Assembly: GCA_944387865.1 (NCBI GenBank)
Contig: CALXGN010000005.1
Coordinates: 1-64,000 of the forward strand
DNA: 64,000 nucleotides
DNA from: Scatomorpha stercorigallinarum
GTDB lineage: Bacteria > Bacillota > Clostridia > Oscillospirales > Oscillospiraceae
Direction: 5' to 3'
Position 1 is the first letter of the stretch. Each line of letters begins with the position of its first letter. The translations under genes and the position numbers were made by a program. Of the stretch, positions 56,582-64,000 are shown piece after piece. Under the pieces are notes generated by a model, which saw only the letters and a list, made by a program, of their open reading frames with translations, was not told the DNA's origin and did no database searches.

Positions 56582-57370
56582 ATGACCAGAACAGCCATCG
56601 TCACCGGCGGCAGCGGCGGCATCGGCCGCTGCACGGCCGCCGCCCTGGCCGCGGCGGGCTGCCGCGTATACGAGCTCTCGCGCCACGAGCGCCCCCAGCC
56701 GGGCGTGACGCACCTGGCCGCCGACGTGACGGACTTTGCCCAGGTGCGCGCCGCCGTGGACGAGGTGCTCGCGCGCGAGGGGCGCGTGGACATCCTGGTG
56801 TGCAACGCCGGCTTTGGCATCTCCGGCGCGGCGGAGCTGACGAGCGCGGCGGACGCGCACGCGCAGCTGGAGCTCAACCTCTTCGGCATGGACAACGCCT
56901 GCCGGGCCGTGCTGCCCGCCATGCGCGCGCAGGGCGGCGGGCGCATCGTCTGCATGAGCTCCATCGCCGGCATTTTGCCGATACCCTTCCAGCTCTGGTA
57001 CTCGGTGTCCAAGGCGGCCGTCAACGCCTATGTCCTGGCGCTGCAGAACGAGGTGCGGCCCTTCGGCGTCAGCCTCTGCGCCGTGATGCCGGGCGATATC
57101 CGCACGGGCTTCACCGCCGCGCGGAAAAAGACAGCGGAGGAGGGCCCCTACGGCGGCCGCGTGGCGCGCAGCGTGGCGCGCATGGAGCACGACGAGGAGA
57201 CGGGCATGAGCGCGGAGGACGCCGCGGCCTACGTGGCGAAAATGGCGCTGCGCCGCCGTTCGTCCCCGCTCAAGGCCCTGGGCGCGCCCTATAAGGCCGC
57301 CGCCGCGGCGGCCAAGCTGCTGCCCCGGCGCGTGAGCAACTACATCGTGGGCCGCATGTACGCAAAGTGA
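56582..57370 (+). CDS. short-chain dehydrogenase/reductase (SDR)
   Basis: 262-residue classical SDR. The cofactor motif T-G-G-S-G-G-I-G is at residues 8-15, NAG near 78-80, and the catalytic Ser-Tyr-Lys as S-S-I-A-G...WYSVSKAAVN near 128-153. The substrate is unknown. The frame opens earlier, but ATG 56582 follows GGGAG. It has its own strong promoter. Confidence 0.9.
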   Translation: MTRTAIVTGGSGGIGRCTAAALAAAGCRVYELSRHERPQPGVTHLAADVTDFAQVRAAVDEVLAREGRVDILVCNAGFGISGAAELTSAADAHAQLELNLFGMDNACRAVLPAMRAQGGGRIVCMSSIAGILPIPFQLWYSVSKAAVNAYVLALQNEVRPFGVSLCAVMPGDIRTGFTAARKKTAEEGPYGGRVARSVARMEHDEETGMSAEDAAAYVAKMALRRRSSPLKALGAPYKAAAAAAKLLPRRVSNYIVGRMYAK

Positions 57371-57454
57371 GCGCGCGGCGGCAAAAAGGCCGTTAAAACC
57401 TTGTCTGCCGCCGCCGGTTGTGATAGACTTGTCATAAAGAGAGGAGTGAGAGCC

Positions 57455-58183
57455 GTGTTCGACCCCAACGGACCATTCATGTACGGCCTCGTGGCCGTCG
57501 TCATCCTGTTCGTCATCGCCATGAGCATACGCTTCATCGTCCTCGCCTGGAAGCGGGCGAAGAAGCTGGGCATGGACCCGAAGGTGCTGCGCCGCGTGGC
57601 GGTCTCGTCCGCCATTTTCACCGTCGCCCCGGCGGTGAGCATCCTCCTGGGCGTGATCGCCCTTTCGCGCGCCCTGGGCTTCCCCCTGCCCTGGCTGCGC
57701 CTTTCCGTCATCGGCGCGCTCACCTATGAGACGCCCGCCGCCGCCTCGGCAGCCGCCGCGGTGAGGACGGACCTCTCGCAGCTCATCACCGACCCCATGG
57801 TGTTCGCCACCATCGCCTGGGTCATGACGCTCGGCATAATCCCCGGCACGGTGCTCGTGCCTACTGTGGGCAAAAAAATTGAAAACGGCGTCATGCGCAT
57901 CCGCCAGAAGGACGAGAAGTGGGGCAGCCTGTTCATGACGGCCCTCTTCCTGGGCATGATAAGCGCCTTCCTCGGCATGGTGTTCGCCACCGTCAGCGAG
58001 GGCCTGCGCGGCTGGATACCCTGCTTCGTGATGATAGCCTCGGCCCTCATCATGTGCGTCTGCGCCGTGTTCGTGAAGGTGCTCAAGTGGAAGTGGATGG
58101 AGGACTACGCCCTGCCCATCAGCATGCTGGGCGGCATGGCGCTGAGCATCCCCATCACTGACCTGATAAACGCCATAGCCTGA
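57455..58183 (+). CDS. DUF5058 family membrane protein
   Basis: 242-residue protein with about six membrane helices, starting MFDPNGPFMYGLVAVVILF. The E-T-P-A-A-A-S-A-A motif near 90-98 and overall form match DUF5058. The start is GTG with GGAG ten bases upstream. It is followed 15 bp later by another membrane protein, and then by an M20 peptidase; the three probably act together, perhaps as a transporter for substrates of the peptidase. Confidence 0.7.
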   Translation: MFDPNGPFMYGLVAVVILFVIAMSIRFIVLAWKRAKKLGMDPKVLRRVAVSSAIFTVAPAVSILLGVIALSRALGFPLPWLRLSVIGALTYETPAAASAAAAVRTDLSQLITDPMVFATIAWVMTLGIIPGTVLVPTVGKKIENGVMRIRQKDEKWGSLFMTALFLGMISAFLGMVFATVSEGLRGWIPCFVMIASALIMCVCAVFVKVLKWKWMEDYALPISMLGGMALSIPITDLINAIA

Positions 58184-58198
58184 GGGGAGGGGACGAGA

Positions 58199-58861
58199 AT
58201 GGGAAAATACACGAATTTCCGCGACTATGAGCACTTCGTGGGCCGCTGGTGGATGCTCACCGGCTTCGCCCTGCTGCTGGCCGTCCCCGCCGCCATCTGC
58301 GTGGTGTACGACGCCTGGCCCCCGCTCACCTGGGTGCTGGAGGGCCTGCTGGGCGTGGCGCCCATCTACTGGACGGTGGGCACCATCGAGGTGCTGACCT
58401 ACGTGCCGATGCTGGGCACGGGCGGCAGCTACCTCGGCTTCTTCACCGGCAACCTCACCAGCCTCAAGGTGCCCTGCGCGCTCAACGCCATGGAGAGCGC
58501 GGGCGTGGAGCCCGGCTCGGAGGAGGGGGAGGTCATCTCCACCATCGCCATCGGCGTCTCCAGCCTGGTCACCACGGCGGTGATAGCCATCGGCGTGCTG
58601 GCCCTCAGCGCCATCCGCGGCTTCATCGAGTCGCCGGTGCTGCAGCCGGCGTTCGACAACATCCTGCCCGCGCTCTTCGGGCCGCTGGCGGTGGTGTACG
58701 TCTCCAAGAACTGGCGCGTGGCCATGGCGCCGCTGGTATTCATGGTTGCGCTCTTCGTCTGTGTGCCGTCGCTGGCCTCCTCCGTGGGCGTGCTGGTGCC
58801 CGTGGGGGCCATCATCGCCATCGCGGCGGCGCGTATCCTCTATAAGAAAGGACTGGTGTGA
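58199..58861 (+). CDS. membrane protein, partner of the DUF5058 protein
   Basis: 220-residue protein with about five to six hydrophobic segments (about 18-38, 44-62, 125-147, 155-172, 180-212). GTGGSYLGFFTGNLTSLKVPCALNAME near residue 75-101 is a conspicuous conserved-looking loop. GAGGGGAGG precedes the ATG. Its stop overlaps the M20 peptidase start. I do not recognise a family with confidence. Confidence 0.6.
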   Translation: MGKYTNFRDYEHFVGRWWMLTGFALLLAVPAAICVVYDAWPPLTWVLEGLLGVAPIYWTVGTIEVLTYVPMLGTGGSYLGFFTGNLTSLKVPCALNAMESAGVEPGSEEGEVISTIAIGVSSLVTTAVIAIGVLALSAIRGFIESPVLQPAFDNILPALFGPLAVVYVSKNWRVAMAPLVFMVALFVCVPSLASSVGVLVPVGAIIAIAAARILYKKGLV

Positions 58862-60309
58862 GGATGAAGAAGACCCTTGCCCTGGGCTCCGCCGCCGCGC
58901 TGGGCGCGCTGGGCGCCGTGCTCGCCGCGCGCACGCTGCGCTTTAAGCCGCGCGAGGAGGCCGCGCCGGCGCCGGATGCCGTCCGCGTGGACGGGCAGAA
59001 GGCCATCGACGACCTGGCGGACATGATCCGCTGCAAAACGGTCTCCAACCTGGACCACTCGCTGGAGGACGCCGCGGAATTTGATAAATTCCGCGCCCTG
59101 CTGGCCGAGCGCTTCCCCGCCGTGCATGAAAAATGCCCGCCGGAGCACATCGGCCGCTGCGGGCTGCTGTATCACTGGAAAGGCGCGGGGGACAGCGCGC
59201 CCACCGTGCTGATGGCGCACTACGACGTCGTCCCCGCCGACGAGTCCACCTGGACGCAGCCGCCCTTCGGCGGCGTGATCGAGGACGGCGTGCTCTACGG
59301 CCGCGGCGCGCTGGACACCAAGATAACCCTCTGCTCCTGCCTGGAGGCGGCCGAGCAGCTCATAAAGAGCGGCTTTACGCCGAAAAACGACATCTATTTC
59401 GCCTTCTCAGGCGAGGAGGAGATAGCCGGCCCCTCGGCGTCCGACATCGTGGACACGCTCGCCGCGCGCGGCGTGACGCCCGCGCTGGTGCTTGACGAGG
59501 GCGGGGCCGTGGTGCAGGGCGTGTTCCCGGGCGTCAAGCAGCCCTGCGCGCTCATCGGCACCTCCGAAAAGGGCCAGATGCAGCTGCATCTGGAGATGGC
59601 CAGCCGCGGCGGGCACGCCTCCGCGCCCCCGGCGCACACAATAGCCGGCGAACTGGCGAAGGCCGTCACGCGCATCGAGTCGCACCCCTTCCCCTATACG
59701 CTCACGCCCCCGGCGGCGGAGATGCTGGACACCCTGGGCCGCCACTCCATCTGGCCGGTGAAGCTGATAATGGCCAACCTCTGGCTCTTCTCACCGCTGC
59801 TGGGCCTGGCCACGCGCCTGATGGGCGGCGAGCTCAACGCCCTGGTGCGCACCACCTGCGCCGTCACGCAGATGAGCGGCAGCCCTGCCAACAACGTGAT
59901 GCCGCCGGAGGCCAGCGTGGGGCTCAACCTGCGCGTCATCTGCGGCGAGAGCTGCGAGAGCGCGGAAGCGCGCATCCACCGGCTCATAAAAAACAAGAAC
60001 ATCCGCCTGCGCCGCGGCCCCTGCTCGGAGCCCTCGCCCTATTCGGAAACGGGCGACAGCGAGGGCTGGCAGCGCCTGTGCGCCGCCGTGCGCTCCACCT
60101 GGCCGGAGGCCATCGTCTCGCCCTATCTGATGCTGGCCGGCTCGGACAGCCGCCACTACGGGCGCATCAGCTCGCACGTCTACCGCTTCTGCCCCATCGA
60201 GATGACGAACGAGGAGCGCGCAGGCATACACGGCAACGACGAGCGCATCCCCACCTACAAGATCGTCAAGTGCGCGGAGTTCTACCTGCGCCTGATAAGC
60301 TCCTGCTGA
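58858..60309 (+). CDS. M20 family metallopeptidase (carboxypeptidase-S-like), membrane anchored
   Basis: 483-residue M20 peptidase with an N-terminal hydrophobic segment (about 4-23) that should anchor or export it. Metal motifs are MAHYDVVPAD near residue 120-129, YGRGALDTK near 145-153 and SGEEEI near 184-189; a second domain with R-G-G-H-A-S-A-P-P follows. GTG 58858 or ATG 58864 could start it; the former overlaps the previous stop. It is third in the DUF5058 operon. Confidence 0.87.
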   Translation: MRMKKTLALGSAAALGALGAVLAARTLRFKPREEAAPAPDAVRVDGQKAIDDLADMIRCKTVSNLDHSLEDAAEFDKFRALLAERFPAVHEKCPPEHIGRCGLLYHWKGAGDSAPTVLMAHYDVVPADESTWTQPPFGGVIEDGVLYGRGALDTKITLCSCLEAAEQLIKSGFTPKNDIYFAFSGEEEIAGPSASDIVDTLAARGVTPALVLDEGGAVVQGVFPGVKQPCALIGTSEKGQMQLHLEMASRGGHASAPPAHTIAGELAKAVTRIESHPFPYTLTPPAAEMLDTLGRHSIWPVKLIMANLWLFSPLLGLATRLMGGELNALVRTTCAVTQMSGSPANNVMPPEASVGLNLRVICGESCESAEARIHRLIKNKNIRLRRGPCSEPSPYSETGDSEGWQRLCAAVRSTWPEAIVSPYLMLAGSDSRHYGRISSHVYRFCPIEMTNEERAGIHGNDERIPTYKIVKCAEFYLRLISSC

Positions 60310-60325
60310 GCGCCAAATGCGCAAA

Positions 60326-60359
60326 AAACGGGCGTCCCTCAAACGAGGGACGCCCGTTT
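60326..60359 (-). terminator. terminator between the M20 gene and the lipoprotein gene
   Basis: 15-bp perfect stem (60326-60340 with 60345-60359), AAAC loop. On the minus strand six T's follow, so it mainly serves the lipoprotein gene; plus-strand T's are few. Confidence 0.85.
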
Positions 60360-60736
60360 CAGGCAAGCGGCACGCCGTTTTCAAGCACGTACCATTCCCC
60401 GTCCATCAGCACGTATTCCCCGCTGCCGTTGGACACATAGGTGAAGCCGCCCTCGCCGCCGTTCACGTCGAAAACCCAGCTCTCGAAGCCCTCGGCGTCG
60501 TTCGGCGCCTCGCCGGGCTCAAAGGTGACGCGCCGCAGCCTTGCGCCCGCTTCAAACTCCTGCAGCGCGGCGGCGCCCTGCGCGTCGAGCTCCCAGGCCT
60601 CCTCAACGCTGCAGGAATAGTGCGTGATGGCCACGCTCTCCACATCCTCCGGCAGCAGGCCGCCGCCGGAGCCGCAGCCGCCGAGCGCGCTTGCCGCAAA
60701 CGCCAAAACCGCGATGGCCGCCAACTGTCTTTTCAT
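60359..60736 (-). CDS. small predicted lipoprotein
   Basis: 125-residue secreted lipoprotein. MKRQLAAIAVLAFAASALGGC gives a signal with lipobox ALGGC (Cys21). A glycine stretch follows, then acidic beta-rich sequence with no recognised domain. ATG 60736 is chosen for the signal peptide and the GGAGG upstream; the frame runs further. It has the features of a surface protein of unknown role. Confidence 0.75.
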   Translation of the reverse strand: MKRQLAAIAVLAFAASALGGCGSGGGLLPEDVESVAITHYSCSVEEAWELDAQGAAALQEFEAGARLRRVTFEPGEAPNDAEGFESWVFDVNGGEGGFTYVSNGSGEYVLMDGEWYVLENGVPLA

Positions 60737-60813
60737 GCCCTGTACCTCCTTGCCAAAACTTAACTGAAAATACGACGCCCCCCGCCGCAAAAAGTTCCCC
60801 CCCGCCGCGGCTC

Positions 60814-60843
60814 TTGCCAGATGTTGATAAAATATAGTATAAT
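60814..60843 (+). promoter_or_regulatory. promoter of the YigZ gene
   Basis: TTGCCA (60814-60819), 18 bp, TATAAT (60838-60843). Confidence 0.72.
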
Positions 60844-60874
60844 AAATAAATACCGCTCAGAAAGCAGGACAGTG

Positions 60875-61498
60875 ATGGACGGATACATCATCCCCGCCGG
60901 CTACGGCGAGGCGGAATACATCGACAAAAAATCGCGCTTCATCGGCCAGGTGGAGCACGTGGAGAGCGAGTCGGAGGCCATGGCCTTCGTCGAGCGCATA
61001 CGCAAAAAACACGCCGACGCCACGCACAACGTCTGGGCCTACGTCCTCAGCGGCGGGGCCATGCGCTGGAGCGACGACGGCGAGCCCGGCGGCACCTCCG
61101 GCCAGCCGACGCTGAACGTTTTCCGCCAGGCGGGCGTGTGCGACGTCTGCTGCGTGGTGACGCGCTATTTCGGCGGCATACTGCTGGGCTCCGGTGGGCT
61201 GGTGCGGGCGTATTCAAAGGCCGCCGCCCTCGCGCTGGAGGCCGCGGGCCGCGCGCGCATGGCCGAGTGGCAGCGCGTGGAGCTCGACTGCACATACGCG
61301 CAGTACGAGCGCGTGCGCCGCGCGCTGGAGGGCGCGGGCGCGGAGGGTCTTGAAGGCGGCTTCGGCGAATTCGTCACCGTCTCCGCCCTGCTGCCCGCCG
61401 GCGCGGCGGAGGAGCTCGCCGGCCGCCTCTCGGATATGACGGCGGGCGCGGCGCGCCTGCGCGTGCTGGGCGGCGTGTTCCGCCCGCAGAAGCTGTAA
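60875..61498 (+). CDS. YigZ/IMPACT family protein
   Basis: 207-residue UPF0029/YigZ protein. The N-terminal IMPACT domain has S-R-F-I-G and the hallmark DDGEPGGTSGQP near residue 66-77 followed by TRYFGGILLGSGGLVRAYSKA near 96-116; a C-terminal DUF1949-type domain follows. It is implicated in RNA or translation regulation, without a settled role. AGGAC is weak before ATG. Confidence 0.93.
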   Translation: MDGYIIPAGYGEAEYIDKKSRFIGQVEHVESESEAMAFVERIRKKHADATHNVWAYVLSGGAMRWSDDGEPGGTSGQPTLNVFRQAGVCDVCCVVTRYFGGILLGSGGLVRAYSKAAALALEAAGRARMAEWQRVELDCTYAQYERVRRALEGAGAEGLEGGFGEFVTVSALLPAGAAEELAGRLSDMTAGAARLRVLGGVFRPQKL

Positions 61499-61511
61499 AG
61501 GGGGCGGCAAA

Positions 61512-62033
61512 ATGGACTTCCGCTGCGCAAAAACGGAGGAATTCACCCGCGTACGCGATTTTTACTGGCGGCTCATCGACCGCATGGAGGGCGGGCCGTT
61601 CGACCCCGGCTGGCGCCGCAGCGTCTACCCCTCGGACGACGAGCTGCGCGATGCGCTGGGCCGCGGCGAGCTCTGGCTGCTCGAGGACGGGGCGGACATC
61701 GCCGCCGCCGTCATCGTCAACAACGACTATAACCCCGGCTACGAGGGCCTGCCCTGGGCCGTCGAGGCGCCGCCGGAGCGCGTTTACGTGCTCCACGTCC
61801 TGGGCGTGGACCCGGACCGCCAGGGCCGCGGCGTTGCCCGCCGGGTGGTGGAGGAGTGCCTCGCCCTGGCCCGCTCGCGCGGCGCGGCCTGCGTGCGGCT
61901 GGACGTCCTCGGCGGCAACGAGCCGGCGGAGCGGCTCTATAAGCGCGCCGGCTTCCGCTTCGTGGCGGCGAAGGAGATGTTCTACGAGGACACGGGCTGG
62001 ACGGAGTTCCGCATGTTCGAATTCCCGCTGTAA
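61512..62033 (+). CDS. GNAT N-acetyltransferase
   Basis: 173-residue acetyltransferase. Motif A VLHVLGVDPDRQGRGVARRVVEE (near 92-114) with the R/Q-x-x-G-x-G/A acetyl-CoA loop, then L-D-V-L-G-G-N-E-P-A-E-R-L-Y near 133-146 place it in GNAT. The substrate is unknown. It follows yigZ by 13 bp, probably in the same operon; GGGGG precedes ATG. Confidence 0.9.
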   Translation: MDFRCAKTEEFTRVRDFYWRLIDRMEGGPFDPGWRRSVYPSDDELRDALGRGELWLLEDGADIAAAVIVNNDYNPGYEGLPWAVEAPPERVYVLHVLGVDPDRQGRGVARRVVEECLALARSRGAACVRLDVLGGNEPAERLYKRAGFRFVAAKEMFYEDTGWTEFRMFEFPL

Positions 62034-62103
62034 AAAATTTTTTCGGAAAAAAGAAGGGTTTTCGCCGCCGGCGGCGTATTAGATAAGCGAGGGGGTCAAG
62101 CGC

Positions 62104-63111
62104 ATGTCCTGTCCGCGAGAGAGAAGGGAACACGACGAGTTCACGCTCGTCTGTGAAAAAGGGGTGAGGGCCGCCCGCAGCGCCGGGCGCGCCGTGCCGG
62201 AGGAGGAGTGCCAGCTGCGCACCTGCTTCCAGCGCGACATCGACCGCATCACCCACTGCAAGGCGTTCCGCCGCCTGAAGCACAAGACGCAGGTGTTCCT
62301 GCAGCCGGAGGGCGACCACTACCGCACGCGCCTCACGCACACGCTGGAGGTGGCGCGCGTGGCGCGCACGATCTCCCGCGCCCTGCGCCTGAACGAGGAC
62401 CTGACGGAGGCCATCGCCCTCGGGCACGACCTGGGGCACACGCCCTTCGGCCATGCCGGCGAGCGCGCGCTCAACGAGATCTACCCCGGCGGCTTCCGCC
62501 ACTATGAGCAGAGCCTGCGCGTGGTGGACCGCCTGGAAAAGGACGGCCGCGGCCTCAATCTCTGCCGGGAGACGCGTACCGGCATCCTCAACCACACCAC
62601 CGGCCAGCCGCGCGGCAGCCTGGAGGCCGACGTCGTGCGTCTCTCGGACCGCATCGCCTACATCAACCACGACCTGGACGACGCCGAACGCGCGGGCATC
62701 ATCCTCCCCGGCGACGAGCCGGCCATCGTCCGCGAGCGCCTGGGCGCGCGCAACAGCCAGCGCATCAACGCCATCGTCACGGACGTCATCGAGGCCAGCG
62801 CCGGCCTGGACGTGATACTGATGTCGCCGCCCATCAGCGAGGCCGTGCACGAGTTCACGGAGTTCATGTATTCGCACGTCTACCGCAACCCCGTGGCCAA
62901 GGGCGAGGAGAGCAAGGTGGGGAATATCCTCAGGAGCATATGGGAATATTATGTCAACCGTCCGTCCGCCCTGCCGGACGACTACCGCCGCCTGGCGGAG
63001 GAGGACGGCCTGGAGCGCGCCGTGACGGACTACGTCTCCGGCATGACGGACAAGTATGTGATGGACGTCTATTCCGAGCTCTTCATCCCGAAGAGCTGGG
63101 CCGTCAGATGA
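62104..63111 (+). CDS. dgt: deoxyguanosinetriphosphate triphosphohydrolase-like HD protein
   Basis: 335-residue dNTPase of the HD superfamily. R-T-R-L-T-H-T-L-E-V (metal histidine) near residue 76-85, GHDLGHTPFGHAGE (H-D pair) near 103-116, and R-L-S-D-R-I-A-Y near 180 are the dGTPase signature. It hydrolyses dNTPs to nucleosides plus triphosphate, balancing pools for replication. The ATG follows GAGGGGG. It lies 21 bp upstream of dnaG, an arrangement common in Clostridia. Confidence 0.92.
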   Translation: MSCPRERREHDEFTLVCEKGVRAARSAGRAVPEEECQLRTCFQRDIDRITHCKAFRRLKHKTQVFLQPEGDHYRTRLTHTLEVARVARTISRALRLNEDLTEAIALGHDLGHTPFGHAGERALNEIYPGGFRHYEQSLRVVDRLEKDGRGLNLCRETRTGILNHTTGQPRGSLEADVVRLSDRIAYINHDLDDAERAGIILPGDEPAIVRERLGARNSQRINAIVTDVIEASAGLDVILMSPPISEAVHEFTEFMYSHVYRNPVAKGEESKVGNILRSIWEYYVNRPSALPDDYRRLAEEDGLERAVTDYVSGMTDKYVMDVYSELFIPKSWAVR

Positions 63112-63132
63112 AAAGCGAAAGGGGGACGAAGG

Positions 63133-64000
63133 ATGCCGATACCTGACAGCTTCCTGCAGGAGCTGGCGGAGAGGAACCCGATAGAGGAAGTGGTGGCGGA
63201 ATACGTCCCGCTGACGAAGCGCTCGGGGCAGAATCTGTTCGGCCTCTGCCCCTTCCACAGCGAAAAGACGCCGAGCTTTTCCGTCTCGCCCTCCAAGCAG
63301 ATCTACCACTGCTTCGGCTGCGGCAAGGGCGGCAGCGTCATCAACTTCATCATGGAGATCGAGAACCTCTCCTTCCGGGAGGCGGTGGAGTTCCTGGCCC
63401 GCCGCGCGGGGATGACCGTCCCCGACGACGGCGGCGACCCCGGCCGCGGCCGCCGCGAGCGGCTCTATGCCCTCAACCGGGAGGCGGCGCGGTTCTTCTA
63501 CTCGCAGCTCTCGGAGCCGGCGGGGGAGGGCGCGCGGCGCTATCTTGAGCGGCGGCAGATAAGCCCCCAGACGGCCCGCCGCTTCGGCCTCGGCTGCGCG
63601 CCGGACAGCTGGGAGAGCCTGACGCGGGCCATGAAGGCCAAAGGCTTCACGGAGCGCGAGCTCAGCCAGGCCGGGCTCGTGCGCCAGGGCAAAAACGGCG
63701 GCGTGTACGACCTCTTCCGCGGCCGGCTGATGTTCCCCGTCATCGACGTGCGCGGCCAGGTGGTGGCCTTTTCCGGGCGCATCCTGGGCGACGGGGAGCC
63801 CAAGTACCTCAACACGCCGGAGACGCCGGTATTCAGCAAAAGCCACAATCTTTTCGGCCTGAATCTGGCTAAAAAGTCCAAAAGCGGATACATTATCCTC
63901 GTGGAGGGCAATATCGACGTCGTCTCCCTCCATCAGGCGGGCTTCGACTCCGCCGTCGCCTCGCTGGGCACCTCGCTCACACCCGAGCAGGCGCGGCTGC
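63133..64000 (+). CDS. dnaG: DNA primase (5' part; runs off the window)
   Basis: Start of the DnaG primase that makes RNA primers for replication; 289 codons are visible. The CHC2 zinc ribbon appears as CPFH...CFGC (about residues 39-64), with K-T-P-S-F-S-V-S between. The TOPRIM region begins near residue 250 with YIILVEGNIDVV, where the usual EGYMD glutamate is kept as EGNID. GGGGGACGAAGG precedes ATG. It follows dgt, and rpoD would be expected beyond the window. Confidence 0.95.
   Translation, partial: MPIPDSFLQELAERNPIEEVVAEYVPLTKRSGQNLFGLCPFHSEKTPSFSVSPSKQIYHCFGCGKGGSVINFIMEIENLSFREAVEFLARRAGMTVPDDGGDPGRGRRERLYALNREAARFFYSQLSEPAGEGARRYLERRQISPQTARRFGLGCAPDSWESLTRAMKAKGFTERELSQAGLVRQGKNGGVYDLFRGRLMFPVIDVRGQVVAFSGRILGDGEPKYLNTPETPVFSKSHNLFGLNLAKKSKSGYIILVEGNIDVVSLHQAGFDSAVASLGTSLTPEQARL

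Noticed and set aside
1..64000. CRISPR arrays, rRNA genes, replication origins
   Set aside because: No regularly spaced short repeats, rRNA-like sequence or DnaA-box cluster was seen.

Overview
The window is a GC-rich, gene-dense bacterial chromosome segment. Gene content and order point to a gut Clostridia of the Oscillospiraceae/Ruminococcaceae type: a recJ-rel-dtd cluster, dgt followed by dnaG, a V/A-type ATP synthase operon, rplM-rpsI, a T-box leader, frequent GTG/TTG starts, and strong GGAGG ribosome sites. The lineage is inferred from this content; no rRNA is present to prove it.

Layout. 1-1803: the end of a mobile element (excisionase tail and tyrosine integrase, visibly AT-richer) against tRNA-Leu, with a second partial copy of the tRNA 160 bp away. 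1804-8296: recJ, rel, dtd, an MBL hydrolase and a DUF2974 protein in one operon. 8322-10934: tRNA-Arg, a YtxH-like small protein, and ispE/apgM. 11077-19630: a nine-gene V-type ATPase operon, followed by a lipoprotein and a ComEC-like MBL protein. 21507-23377: a MarR-MATE pair under a consensus promoter lying inside a perfect 22-bp inverted repeat. 23413-27931: minus-strand accessory enzymes (GNAT, CAT-like, GrpB, short MgtE with a long leader, MBL, TtcA-like). 28032-28995: rplM-rpsI. 29004-30245: a decayed recombinase element bracketed by a 46-bp duplication of the rpsI terminator. 30272-34318: B3/B4 protein, membrane protein, a probable large structured RNA, a ZIP transporter and a ProX-type deacylase. 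34381-39044: DegV, split transketolase, AraM-like dehydrogenase and LOG protein. 39045-39834: a dense array of palindromes. 39835-49794: GT4-CsaB fusion, phosphatase-GNAT fusion, metallophosphoesterase, XRE/HExxH pair, HD hydrolase, deaminase, dipeptidase, cupin and MarR. 49816-51557: T-box-controlled trpB2. 51569-54001: GH25 lipoprotein and two tandem XRE-membrane proteins. 54042-64000: phosphoketolase, SDR, DUF5058 membrane pair with an M20 peptidase, a lipoprotein, YigZ, GNAT, dgt and the start of dnaG.

Working together. The first operon combines DNA repair, the stringent response and tRNA proofreading. The V-ATPase operon supplies a complete rotary ATPase. Split transketolase and Xfp phosphoketolase indicate pentose-phosphate/phosphoketolase sugar metabolism. 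TrpB2 under a Trp T-box suggests indole salvage or Trp synthesis controlled by charged tRNA-Trp.

The most interesting items are a probable ~480-nt structured RNA at 32317-32806, with consensus promoter, nested long-range stems and a T6 end; the terminator-flanked element after rpsI; the MarR palindrome; the mgtE leader; and the tandem XRE-membrane duplication. Three reading frames (23413-23795, 29393-29973, 31907-32153) look broken by one base, which could be real decay or sequence error.
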